Of a DNA stretch of 64,000 bases, positions 1 through 7,783 are shown in pieces. The notes below the pieces were generated by a model. It did not search any database and was not told the origin of the DNA. It worked only from the letters and a program-made list of their open reading frames with translations. The DNA comes from CAYVNU01 sp964453265. GTDB taxonomy: Bacteria; Patescibacteriota; Doudnabacteria; UBA920. The translations under genes were made by a program, and so were the position numbers. The stretch is taken from positions 1 to 64,000 of the forward strand of contig CAYVNU010000001.1 in assembly GCA_964453265.1 (NCBI GenBank), written 5' to 3'. Position 1 is the stretch's first letter. Each line of letters opens with the position of its first letter.

Positions 1-116
1 GGCAGGCCCGAATTGCGGCAGGAGGTTAAATGCGTGTATATATAGAGCATTTAAATCATTCATAAATATGCAAATTTAATAGGTCGCATAAATAAAGGAA
101 GTATTGGCAATTACCC

Positions 117-145
117 TTGACAAAAAGGCTTAAAGGGTGTATAAT
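117..145 (+). promoter_or_regulatory. Consensus sigma-70 promoter
   Basis: TTGACA at 117-122 and TATAAT at 140-145 are separated by 17 bases, a perfect match to the vegetative promoter. The predicted start near 152 leads directly into the structured RNA that ends at the terminator at 302-324, with no protein-coding frame between. Confidence 0.85.
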
Positions 146-151
146 ACTATA

Positions 152-326
152 TTAGTACATTGATTTATATTTAGCAGCCTATTTGCAAGTTGCGAAGGCA
201 GGTGACATCCCTCCTAACACTTGCTGCTAGCAATAAGTAAAGATTCGTTGGCGTTTGTCAGCAGTTTTTCACTTGCAGATAGGGTACTGAATATAAATTA
301 TAAATCCCGCTTAAGGCGGGATTTAA
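152..326 (+). ncRNA. Structured small RNA, 6S-like architecture
   Basis: A transcript of about 175 nt is delimited by a perfect promoter and an intrinsic terminator. Bases 164-190 pair with 271-297 in a long, slightly irregular stem (mostly Watson-Crick, several G-U), enclosing an 80-nt interior region with a smaller hairpin around TTGCT/AGCAA. A long closing stem with a large internal bubble and a length near 180 nt is the known shape of 6S RNA, the RNA polymerase regulator. The identification as 6S is inference from shape and length only, because no primary-sequence signature was recognised. Another small regulatory RNA is possible. Confidence 0.5.
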
Positions 327-330
327 TTTT
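302..330 (+). terminator. Intrinsic terminator of the small RNA
   Basis: AAATCCCGC (302-310) pairs with GCGGGATTT (316-324) across a 5-base loop, followed by a T-rich tract. It can work in both directions and so may also end the convergent pth transcript. Confidence 0.8.
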
Positions 331-335
331 GTTTT

Positions 336-893
336 TTAATGCGTAATTTTTAAAAATTTTTCTATTTCTAACTTAACGGCTGGCAGTACTTGGCTGTTAA
401 GTTTTGTCATTTCTTCTTCTGAGAAATTTTGTAAGACAAAAGCCTCGGTTGGAATTTGGTCACGCGAGCTTCGGCTTTCAACGCCAATGCGAATGCGGTT
501 AAAATCCTGAGTGCCTAAATTTTCAATAATGCTTTTAACTCCGTTGTGACCCGCTGCTGAAGCCGAATAATTTAGCCGTGTGGAGCCAAAAGGTAAGTCT
601 ATTTCGTCATGCACGACTAATAGGTCGTTTTTAAAATCCATTTTGTAAAAGTTGCAAATAACTTTTAAAGCCTGTCCTGAGTCATTCATGTAAGTCTGAG
701 GTTTTAAAAACAAAACTTTTTCTCCGTCAGGTCCTAGCCAAGTGTACAAATCTGATTTAAACTCATGACTTTCTTTAGCTGTCATAAATCCGTCGTTGTC
801 ATTTAGCAGAAACTCTAAAGCTAAAAACCCGGCGTTGTGTCTTGTATTTTTATATTTTTCGCCGGGATTTCCCAAGCCGACTATTAATTTCAT
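336..893 (-). CDS. pth: Peptidyl-tRNA hydrolase
   Basis: Hydrolyses the ester bond of peptidyl-tRNAs released from stalled ribosomes, recycling tRNA. The 185-residue product has the usual family length. It starts with the glycine-rich strand MKLIVGLGNPG, followed by KNTRHNAGF with the catalytic histidine at residue 19, the YMNDSG asparagine motif and the VVHDEIDLPFG segment with the conserved aspartate. It lies 37 bases downstream of der on the same strand, probably as the last gene of an LCP-der-pth transcript. Identification is secure. Confidence 0.97.
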   Translation of the reverse strand: MKLIVGLGNPGEKYKNTRHNAGFLALEFLLNDNDGFMTAKESHEFKSDLYTWLGPDGEKVLFLKPQTYMNDSGQALKVICNFYKMDFKNDLLVVHDEIDLPFGSTRLNYSASAAGHNGVKSIIENLGTQDFNRIRIGVESRSSRDQIPTEAFVLQNFSEEEMTKLNSQVLPAVKLEIEKFLKITH

Positions 894-930
894 AAAAGTA
901 TTATACTATTTTGTTTTCTAAAAACAAAAT

Positions 931-2355
931 TTAGGCTTTATCTTTTCCTCTTAATTTTAATAGAATTGGCGTGCCCCAGAAATCCAACTCTTTGACAATT
1001 GCATTTTCTAAGAATTTTCTAAATTGTAAAGAAATTGCTGCCGGGTGGTTAACGTATAATTCGAAGGTTGGGGGGTTAACTTCGGTTTGATGTAAAGAAA
1101 AAACTTTGGGTTTTTTTTGGTCTCGTAATAATTTTGGAGGATTGGTTTTTAATTTTTTGTCTAAAAAGGTTTTAAGTAACTCTGAACTTACAGTTTTATT
1201 ACGGGCATCAAAAATAGATTTTACCGACAAAAGTGCTTCATTTAAACCTTCGCCGGTTTTAGCGGACACAAAAAATACCGGACTCATCCATAAAAAAGGG
1301 AAGTGGTGGCTTATGTAATCTTGTAGATTTTGATAGCTGTCGTCGCTTTTTCCTTTCTTTTCACCTTTGCGAGTTTTTAATTCTGCTTTTAACTCTTCGG
1401 AATAAGCGTCAATTTTGTTAGCTAAAATTACACAGCCTTTTTCCATGGCAAAAATTTCTTGCGCAACTCTTTGGTCTTGTTTAGTAATTTCGGCGTTTGC
1501 GTCTATAACAAATAAACAAACATCGCTTCGGCGGATAGATTTGTAAGTCTGAAAACCGGAAAAAATATCCGGTTGTTCTTGGTTATGGTCTTTTTTCTTT
1601 AAACCCGCTGTGTCTATAAAAGTATAGGGCGTTCCATTAATAGTAATTTTTTCATCAACTGCAGTTCGGGTGGTGCCTGGGACCGATGAAACTACCGCCC
1701 TCTCCGTATTAAGCAGTTTGTTAAAAATACTAGATTTGCCAACGTTGGGTTTGCCTACAATTGAAACAAAAATGTCGGAAAAAGGTTTTGCAGAAATATT
1801 AATTTCAGAATCATCTGTTACGTTTTCTTCTTTTCTTTCTTGTTTTGGTAGCAATTCCGCGACACAGTCAAGCATATCGCCAATGCCACGACCGGTTACC
1901 GCGGACACAGGGAAAACCGGTTTAATACCTAAGCGTAAAAAATCAGCGGTTTTTTCTTCTAGTTTATTTGGTGAATCTAGTTTGCTAACAGCTAAAATGG
2001 TTGGCTTTTTTATTTTTCGGAATTTTTTTAAGACAGCTTGCTCTAAGGCAAAGGAAGGTTGTTTTCCGTCTACAACTAAAATTATCGCGTCTGCTTCCTG
2101 CAGCGCAACCTCAATTTGTTTTTGGACATTGGTTTCAAGTTCATTTACAGGCCCAAATGCCAGACCGGCGGTATCTACCAGCGTAAAGCTTTTTTGATTC
2201 CAATCTAAATCTAAATATTGTCTGTCGCGCGTAGTACCCGCTATATCTGAAGTTACAGCTATTGGCTTGCCTGCGATTTTATTGAGTAAACTAGATTTAC
2301 CGGCATTAGGCGGACCGACAATTGCAACAACAGGATAAGAGTTTTTAAGTGACAT
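931..2355 (-). CDS. der: Ribosome-assembly GTPase Der (EngA)
   Basis: Tandem-domain GTPase needed for 50S subunit maturation. With the start at 2355 (MSLKNSYPVV) the first G domain has GPPNAGKSS at residues 14-22, then DIAGTTRD, DTAG and SKLD. The second begins near residue 197 with GKPNVGKSS, then VPGTTR, DTAGL and NKID. The C-terminal part matches the KH-like RNA-binding domain. An in-frame start at 2397 would add 14 hydrophobic residues before the first G domain that the family lacks, so I reject it. Length (474 aa) is normal. Confidence 0.96.
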   Translation of the reverse strand: MSLKNSYPVVAIVGPPNAGKSSLLNKIAGKPIAVTSDIAGTTRDRQYLDLDWNQKSFTLVDTAGLAFGPVNELETNVQKQIEVALQEADAIILVVDGKQPSFALEQAVLKKFRKIKKPTILAVSKLDSPNKLEEKTADFLRLGIKPVFPVSAVTGRGIGDMLDCVAELLPKQERKEENVTDDSEINISAKPFSDIFVSIVGKPNVGKSSIFNKLLNTERAVVSSVPGTTRTAVDEKITINGTPYTFIDTAGLKKKDHNQEQPDIFSGFQTYKSIRRSDVCLFVIDANAEITKQDQRVAQEIFAMEKGCVILANKIDAYSEELKAELKTRKGEKKGKSDDSYQNLQDYISHHFPFLWMSPVFFVSAKTGEGLNEALLSVKSIFDARNKTVSSELLKTFLDKKLKTNPPKLLRDQKKPKVFSLHQTEVNPPTFELYVNHPAAISLQFRKFLENAIVKELDFWGTPILLKLRGKDKA

Positions 2356-2434
2356 GATTTTAAGAGGTAGTCCAAGAATGGCTAAAATTATAACCAATCT
2401 TATTTAATGATCTATCAATTTGATAAGTAGTTCT

Positions 2435-3880
2435 TTACTTATTTTGCCCCAATATGACTATTATGTCTACTTTGTTTTTATCTATTTTCATTCCAGGAGG
2501 GGGCAGGTTAACTTGCTTTGCTTTTAAAGTATTTAGCAAATATTCGGTTGTAGCCGGTTTTGGGTTTACTTGATAAATAATAGTTTGGGGAAATTCATCT
2601 TTAGTATAATTTACTTCCCATATAACTAAACCGGCACTTGCTAGGTTTTGATTGGCGGTTCTGTATAATTGATTATCTTTGCTGGAATTACCCATCCAAA
2701 CAATGCTTTTTTCCGCGTATAGCCGGCCTAATGTAAAAGTATTTTTGAAAAAGTTTTCAACATCGGTTTTACTCTTGCCTTCGCAGGGCACCAACACGTA
2801 GGCTCCGGAATCTTCTAAAATTTTTGGACAGATTATCCCGGTTTGTTCGTCTAAACTTGTTGCCAGGAAATTATGAATGTTTTTTTCTTTGACAAAGTTA
2901 TATAGAGAAAGTATTTCGTCAGGTTCTAAATTTGTATGAAAATGGTCGGCAAATATGTTAGCCAGACTGTTTAAAGTTTTGCTATCTGAAATTAAATTCA
3001 GGCCGAGGAGTTTGCTTTTAAATGCTTCTATAACTTTTTGCTGTCTTTGGCTTCTGGCAAAGTCCGAACCTTCAGGACCACTGGCATGACGGGAGCGGGC
3101 AAATTGCAAAGCTCTCTCGCCGCTTAGTTGTTGTTTTCCGGCTTCAAAATTTACCGGAGGCAAATAGCCCTTTGTGTCTTTAGTAAAGTCATCGGGGAAC
3201 TGGTAGTCGGTAAATGACCTTTCTACAAAAATATCTATGCCACCAATTTTGTCTATAGCTTTGGCAAAACCGTGAAAATCAACAACCGCAAAATACGGAA
3301 TGCTAAGGCCCGAAATTTTTTCTATAGATTGTCTTGCCCATGTACCGGCTTCGTTCCAGTCTTTGTTTCTGTTAAAGCCTTCTGCAAAAGCTGAGTTTAG
3401 TTTTCTTTGGCCCAGGTTGTTTGGTAGTTGAATTAAATAATCTCTGGGGATAGAAGTTAGGGCAATTTCTCCTAAGTCCGGACGAATTTGTGCCAGCATC
3501 ATGGTGTCGGTTAAATAGGGACCGTCATGACCTTCGCCGCCAATCCCTAAAAGTAAAATATTAACTGATTTAACTCCATCGGTAAGCAGGTTGTTGTCTC
3601 CGCCTCTAAGTACTTGCATTACTTTGTTGAAGAAAGAGGTTTTTTTCCCCACAAAAATTTTGCCTGTTAAATTAATTGCTTTAGCGCCGACTATAGCACC
3701 TAAAATAATTATTGTAAGTACAATAGTTAAACTAAAGAATTTTAAGATTTTTTTGCTTTTGTCGGCTCGGTTTGGAGTTTTTGAAAGCAGGCTTAATTGT
3801 TTTGGGGGAAGGGGCGAGTACGAAGCAACTTTTGGAGTTTTTGGGACAGGATTTTTTTGAATTGAATCAAGGTTGCTCAT
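2435..3880 (-). CDS. LytR-CpsA-Psr (LCP) family cell-wall ligase
   Basis: LCP enzymes transfer undecaprenyl-linked glycopolymers to peptidoglycan or other surface acceptors outside the membrane. The 481-residue protein has a basic, proline-rich cytosolic N-terminus, a membrane anchor near residues 48-70 and an LCP domain with VNILLLGIGG, TDTMM and SIPRDY, the arginine and aspartate positions that hold the pyrophosphate. A region with GGIDIFVER and FARSRHA follows. The C-terminal 110 residues look like the LytR_C accessory domain. It is first of three same-strand genes (LCP, der, pth). The acceptor polymer in a CPR cell is unknown. Confidence 0.92.
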   Translation of the reverse strand: MSNLDSIQKNPVPKTPKVASYSPLPPKQLSLLSKTPNRADKSKKILKFFSLTIVLTIIILGAIVGAKAINLTGKIFVGKKTSFFNKVMQVLRGGDNNLLTDGVKSVNILLLGIGGEGHDGPYLTDTMMLAQIRPDLGEIALTSIPRDYLIQLPNNLGQRKLNSAFAEGFNRNKDWNEAGTWARQSIEKISGLSIPYFAVVDFHGFAKAIDKIGGIDIFVERSFTDYQFPDDFTKDTKGYLPPVNFEAGKQQLSGERALQFARSRHASGPEGSDFARSQRQQKVIEAFKSKLLGLNLISDSKTLNSLANIFADHFHTNLEPDEILSLYNFVKEKNIHNFLATSLDEQTGIICPKILEDSGAYVLVPCEGKSKTDVENFFKNTFTLGRLYAEKSIVWMGNSSKDNQLYRTANQNLASAGLVIWEVNYTKDEFPQTIIYQVNPKPATTEYLLNTLKAKQVNLPPPGMKIDKNKVDIIVILGQNK

Positions 3881-4286
3881 GCAATTTCTGAAGAATAATA
3901 AAAGAGTGCCCGGAAACTATTTTAAAAATTTTTTGGGCTTGAATTCCAGAATTTTTGGGTTTTGGATTAAAAAATTTCCCCGCTTGAGTTAGGTTAAACA
4001 TCAAAATTTGTTTAAAGCCAACCCGTTTAAAATTATGGAATTATTCCTGCAAATTATTTTTTATACTACCTTCTAGTCATTATAGTATAAAAAGTCCTTT
4101 TAAGGAAAGCTCTGTTTTTACTAAAAATGCTCTATATTTTAAATGGAATTTTTTATATTTATAATTTTAAATTCAATCTAAAAATGAGATTTTATTGAAC
4201 AAATAAGCATTTATTTTTTTACCCCTTGACCGATTCTAAAATTTCATTAGAATTAGGGTACGCTATTTATAAATTTTCCAATTTTT
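3881..4286. other. Divergent intergenic region with a repeated element
   Basis: About 400 bases separate the divergent LCP and lepB genes. Bases 3939-4050 resemble bases 22388-22495 upstream of ftsZ: both carry AATTCCAGAATTTT, then CCGCTT, then GTTAAACATCAAAATTTG in the same order. A lepB promoter lies at 4226-4253. No gene was seen. Confidence 0.6.
4226..4253 (+). promoter_or_regulatory. Promoter for lepB
   Basis: TTGACC (4226-4231) and TAGAAT (4248-4253) with a 16-base spacer, about 34 bases before the lepB start codon. Confidence 0.6.
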
Positions 4287-4886
4287 ATGGAACCTGAATT
4301 AAACAAAAATCAAAATTCTGAAAATCCTTCTCAACTTCAAGTTATTGGTACGTTTTTTTGGGATTTAATTAAAATTATTATCATCGCTTTGGTAATTATT
4401 GTGCCATTTAGGATGTTTGTAGCCGAACCTTTCGTGGTTAGCGGTTCTTCCATGGTGCCAAATTTCCATAACCGGGACTATTTAATTATTGACCGCCTGT
4501 CTTACAGAAGCGGTGAGCCAAAAAGAGGGGACGTGATAGTGCTTAAATTTCCCAAAGATACTTCTCAATTTTTTATTAAGCGCGTAATTGGTTTACCTGG
4601 AGAAAAAGTTGCTGTTTCTCAGGGAAATGTAATTGTTTACAACAATCAAAACCCTCAAGGTCTTACTTTAAAAGAAAGTTATCTACCTTCGGTTGGTATA
4701 ACATTAGGCAAGCCTGAGACAGTTTCTTTAGGTGAAGGTGAATATTTTGTTTTGGGAGACAACCGAACAGCCAGTTCGGATTCGCGTGTTTGGGGAATTT
4801 TGCCTCAAGATGATATAGTCGGCAAGGTTTGGCTTAGAGTATTTCCGTTCGGTAGTTTTGGTCTTATTCCGCAAGCTTCTTATTAA
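4287..4886 (+). CDS. lepB: Signal peptidase I
   Basis: Membrane serine protease that removes signal peptides from exported proteins. The 199-residue product has one N-terminal membrane segment (about residues 22-42), then box B with SGSSM, where Ser55 is the nucleophile, box D with FIKRVIG, where Lys98 is the general base, and box E GDNRTASSDSR. This is the short Gram-positive-like form with a single anchor. It would process the secreted proteins predicted at 10.7-15.9 kb. Identification is secure. Confidence 0.96.
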   Translation: MEPELNKNQNSENPSQLQVIGTFFWDLIKIIIIALVIIVPFRMFVAEPFVVSGSSMVPNFHNRDYLIIDRLSYRSGEPKRGDVIVLKFPKDTSQFFIKRVIGLPGEKVAVSQGNVIVYNNQNPQGLTLKESYLPSVGITLGKPETVSLGEGEYFVLGDNRTASSDSRVWGILPQDDIVGKVWLRVFPFGSFGLIPQASY

Positions 4887-4969
4887 ACTTTTTTAAATTA
4901 GCATACGTCAAAATTTGGCAGGTTAATTTTTTAGTTCGTCTAAATTTATAAATTTTTATACATTTCTTT

Positions 4970-6268
4970 ATGGGCAGACCAAAAAAAAATAAAACTGCAT
5001 CTTCTTATGTGCCAAAAAAAGTTCAGGCTTTACCGGGCGCGGAAGATGTTATAGCACAAGCGAACCCGTATTGGCGCGCAATTATTAGCCGCTTGCAAAA
5101 AACTTGCAGAATTTATGGTTTTGAAAAAGCAGAAACACCACAATTAGAAGACTTGCGTCTTTATGAAAATTTTTATAAAGATACGCCATTAGAATTAAGT
5201 AAGGTTTTGAGTTTAGATTTAAATGGCCAGTTGGTCGCTCTTAAAGCAGCTTTTTTGCCTGGAGTTTTACGCAGTTATTATCAGCATAAAGTTTACGAAA
5301 CTAATTTGAGCAGTAAGTGGGCGTATTGGGGTAGCACAGCATATAAAGATTCGGTTTTGCAGGCGCCTATGCAAGATGTAGAATTTGGTTTTGAAGTTTT
5401 TGGTAACTTTAATCATTTGGCTGAGGCGCAATTAATTTCGGGTGTTTGGCATTTTTTACAAAGCCTAGGTTTAAAGGAAGTGATTTTGGAAATAAATAGT
5501 ATTGGCCAATCCGACTGTCAGGTTGCTTATCAAGGCAGTTTGCAGGATTTCTTTACCGGTAAAAAATATGAACTGTGCGATTCCTGCAATGAACATTTGT
5601 CTGTAAGGCCAATGAATGTATTTCGATGCGGTAATCTAGATTGTCAGGCCATAGCCTCTGAAGCGCCGACAATTTTAGATTTTCTTGACCAAATTTCCCA
5701 CAAGCACTTTACTTCTATTTTAGAAGCGCTAGATGAACTTGCCATTCCGTATCAGTTAAACCCGCTTTATGTAGGTCCTCAGGGTTTTAGCAAAACTAAT
5801 TTTGTAATAAAAGCTCGTGGAAAAGATAAAACTTTTGTAATAGGCGAGGGTGGGTATCATGATCAGCTACTTCAGAATTTATGCGGTAAGAATTATTGTT
5901 GTTTTGGTTTTACCGGTAGCTTACTTGAAGTAAAAAAAGCCATGGAAGAAGCTAAGGTTGAAATTGTTCATGAACAAAAGAGTGAAGTATTTTTAGTGCC
6001 TTTAGGCGAGCTTGCTTCAAAAAAATCTTTGCGCCTGTTTAGAGACTTGGTTTTAGAAAAAGTTTTGGTCTACGATAACTTTGGCGACAGCGGAGTAAAA
6101 AACCAGCTCAAAGCCGCAGAGACTTTTAAAGCGCCAATTGCTCTAATAATGGGTCAAAAGGAAGCGGTGGATGAAATGGTAATTTTACGTGATGTGAAAA
6201 GCGGGATGCAGGAAATAATTTCTTATGATAAAATAGTAGAAGAAGTAAAAAAACGGCTTGGCAGATAG
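4970..6268 (+). CDS. Degenerate histidyl-tRNA synthetase-like protein
   Basis: The 432-residue protein follows the whole HisRS layout: N-terminal class II core, the cysteine-bearing insertion (CDSCNEHLSVRPMNVFRC, as in HisRS LCEDCQ..L..NPLR.LDC) and a C-terminal anticodon-binding domain (about 345-432). Nearly every catalytic signature is altered. The LRPEGT position reads LKAAFLP, the motif 2 arginines are gone (TAYKDSVLQAPMQDVEFG), the RGLDYY histidine-binding motif reads VGPQGFSK, and the motif 3 arginine region reads GFTGSLLEV. Family membership is clear. Catalytic loss is inferred from motifs. It could be a regulatory or tRNA-binding paralogue, or a very divergent active enzyme. HisZ is less likely because HisZ lacks the anticodon domain. 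Confidence 0.75.
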   Translation: MGRPKKNKTASSYVPKKVQALPGAEDVIAQANPYWRAIISRLQKTCRIYGFEKAETPQLEDLRLYENFYKDTPLELSKVLSLDLNGQLVALKAAFLPGVLRSYYQHKVYETNLSSKWAYWGSTAYKDSVLQAPMQDVEFGFEVFGNFNHLAEAQLISGVWHFLQSLGLKEVILEINSIGQSDCQVAYQGSLQDFFTGKKYELCDSCNEHLSVRPMNVFRCGNLDCQAIASEAPTILDFLDQISHKHFTSILEALDELAIPYQLNPLYVGPQGFSKTNFVIKARGKDKTFVIGEGGYHDQLLQNLCGKNYCCFGFTGSLLEVKKAMEEAKVEIVHEQKSEVFLVPLGELASKKSLRLFRDLVLEKVLVYDNFGDSGVKNQLKAAETFKAPIALIMGQKEAVDEMVILRDVKSGMQEIISYDKIVEEVKKRLGR

Positions 6269-6392
6269 GTATTAATAAATTTAATTTGTTAATTGGCTAA
6301 AGATTGGTCAGAATTGAATAAGCTTGAAATGCTTTTGCATTAAAATTTTGGTCAATTTTAATTAATTTTGGTCAATTTTGCTCAATAATTAT

Positions 6393-6728
6393 ATGGACGA
6401 TTGCGTATTTTGCAACATTGTAAACAAAACTATTTCTTCTCAAATTTTATTTGAGAACGAAAACTTAATAGTTATAAAAGATATTTTGCCAAAAGCTCCG
6501 GTGCATTTGCTTATAATCCCTAAAACGCACCTGCTTTCTATTAACCATATTGGTTCCGAGCACCAGGCATTGGCCGGGGAAATGATTTTCTTAGCCAAAC
6601 AAATGGCGGAAAAATTTGGTGTGGCTGAAACCGGATACAAGCTGGTATTTAATGTCGGCCGCGATGGCGGACAAGTAATTCCGCATTTGCACCTCCACTT
6701 ATTGGGTGGTAAGAAACTGGGCGAGTAG
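6393..6728 (+). CDS. HIT family nucleotide hydrolase
   Basis: Histidine-triad hydrolase of the HINT type, which cleaves adenosine 5'-phosphoramidates and related nucleotides. The 111-residue protein starts MDDCVFCNIVNK with the usual CxxC pair and ends with the triad HLHLHLLGG near residues 100-108, where the middle histidine is the nucleophile. An upstream in-frame TTG at 6378 would add five residues; the ATG fits the family N-terminus better. The spacer before it repeats the word ATTTTGGTCAATTTT. Confidence 0.93.
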   Translation: MDDCVFCNIVNKTISSQILFENENLIVIKDILPKAPVHLLIIPKTHLLSINHIGSEHQALAGEMIFLAKQMAEKFGVAETGYKLVFNVGRDGGQVIPHLHLHLLGGKKLGE

Positions 6729-6737
6729 GCTTTTTAA

Positions 6738-6818
6738 AACTCATAACTGATAATTAATAACTTATAACTAATATAGACCTTTTGTCGCTAGTTATAAATT
6801 AATAGTTATCAGTTTTTA
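6738..6818. repeat. Inverted word repeat before rpsU
   Basis: ATAACTGATAATTAATAAC-type words on the left are mirrored by TAGTTATAAATTAATAGTTATCAG on the right, giving an AT-rich stem-loop just upstream of the rpsU promoter. Similar word-built palindromes precede nrdR (26257-26330) and nusB (47410-47485). Confidence 0.6.
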
Positions 6819-6825
6819 TTATTGT

Positions 6826-6854
6826 TTGACCAAATGCCAAAACTATTTTATAAT
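6826..6854 (+). promoter_or_regulatory. Promoter for rpsU-yqeY-ftsA
   Basis: TTGACC (6826-6831) and TATAAT (6849-6854) with a 17-base spacer. The predicted start near 6861 lies after the in-frame ATG at 6826, which therefore cannot be the rpsU start. Confidence 0.8.
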
Positions 6855-6888
6855 AAGCCTATCTAACTGCGAAAGGAGAGTGAGTAAT

Positions 6889-7128
6889 TTGGTAGAAGTA
6901 AAAAGAAAAGATAATGAATCATTTGATTCTTTGCTCAGGCGTTTTAACAGAAAAATCCAGCAAAGCGGAGTTTTAATTAGGGCTCGCAAGACCCGTTTTT
7001 TTGAGCAGCCTAAAAGCAGGAATTTACAGAAAGTTGCAGCAAGAAGACGTACTCAAATCCGCGCGGAAAAAGAAGAATTAAAAAAACTCGGCAAGCCAAT
7101 GCCGGTAAAAAGATTCGGCCGCCGATAA
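6889..7128 (+). CDS. rpsU: 30S ribosomal protein bS21
   Basis: Small-subunit protein next to the anti-Shine-Dalgarno region of 16S rRNA. From the TTG at 6889 the product is 79 residues (LVEVKRKDNESFDSLLRRFN, then IRARKTRFFEQP), matching bS21 from its first residue, with a basic C-terminal tail ending KRFGRR. AAAGGAG at 6872-6878 is well spaced for this TTG, and the promoter TATAAT at 6849-6854 excludes the upstream ATG. rpsU next to yqeY is a common bacterial arrangement. Confidence 0.95.
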   Translation: MVEVKRKDNESFDSLLRRFNRKIQQSGVLIRARKTRFFEQPKSRNLQKVAARRRTQIRAEKEELKKLGKPMPVKRFGRR

Positions 7129-7225
7129 TTTACGAAATACGAACAATTACGAACTTACGAATATAAAGTTTAAAGTTTTAAATTAAGTTTCGTAAGTTCG
7201 TATAAATTCGTACTTGGTAAAATTT

Positions 7226-7702
7226 ATGATTTCATTAAAACAAATTGAAACTGATTTAGTAACCGCAATGAAGGCAAAAGATGCTGTGGCGGTTGATGTT
7301 TTGCGCGGTTTAAAAACTAGGGTGCAAAACGAAAAAGCGGCCGCAGGTCGTCCCGAGCGAAGCAAGGGATCTGACCTTAGTGCCGATGAATTATCGGAGA
7401 ATGAAATTTTAGCTTTAATCCGTTCAGAGGTAAAAAGGCGCAAGGAAGCAGCTACTGCTTTTGAGCAGGGTGGTAATTCGGAATTTGCGCAAAAAGAGTT
7501 AAAAGAAGCGGAAATTTTGCAAAAGTATTTACCCGCTCAAATGTCAGAAGAAGCTGTCGCTAAGCTTGCCGATGAAGTTTTGTCAGCCGGCGCTTTTACT
7601 GCGGCTGATTTTGGCAAAGCTATGGGCGCGCTTAAAGCCAAAGCTGGTAACACCGCGGACGGCGCGCTTTTGGCAAAAGTTTTGAAAGAAAAATTAAAAT
7701 AG
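7226..7702 (+). CDS. yqeY: GatB/YqeY domain protein
   Basis: Small helical protein related to the tRNA-binding tail of GatB; a role in tRNA-dependent amidation is suspected for the family. From MISLKQIETDL the product is 158 residues, with the conserved VDVLRGLKTRVQNE, RSEVKRRKEA and ILQKYLP segments. Residues about 41-51 (GRPERSKGSDL) are extra relative to the family and are encoded by a G+C-rich hairpin element at 7345-7377. The spacer before it repeats the words ACGAA and TTCGT in opposite orientations. The first four residues of a longer frame from 7214 are not supported. Confidence 0.9.
   Translation: MISLKQIETDLVTAMKAKDAVAVDVLRGLKTRVQNEKAAAGRPERSKGSDLSADELSENEILALIRSEVKRRKEAATAFEQGGNSEFAQKELKEAEILQKYLPAQMSEEAVAKLADEVLSAGAFTAADFGKAMGALKAKAGNTADGALLAKVLKEKLK
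7345..7377. repeat. Hairpin element inserted in yqeY
   Basis: AGGTC (7345-7349) and GACCT (7373-7377) bracket GTCCCGAGCGAAGCAAGGGAT, a widespread bacterial intergenic hairpin type. Here it is translated in frame, adding about 11 residues. Confidence 0.7.
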
Positions 7703-7783
7703 GAAAAGTAGTGAGTAGTAGGTAGCGTTTAGCCAAACGCTTTGTCTGGCTACCAACTACCAACTACCAACTACCAACTAATA

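Noticed and set aside
30..65. AGGAGG followed by an 11-codon ORF at the left edge
   Set aside because: Too short and without a family; it may be a leader peptide, but nothing else supports it.
1670..2197. 175-codon frame on the plus strand opposite der
   Set aside because: Lies wholly inside der, whose motifs are unambiguous on the minus strand.
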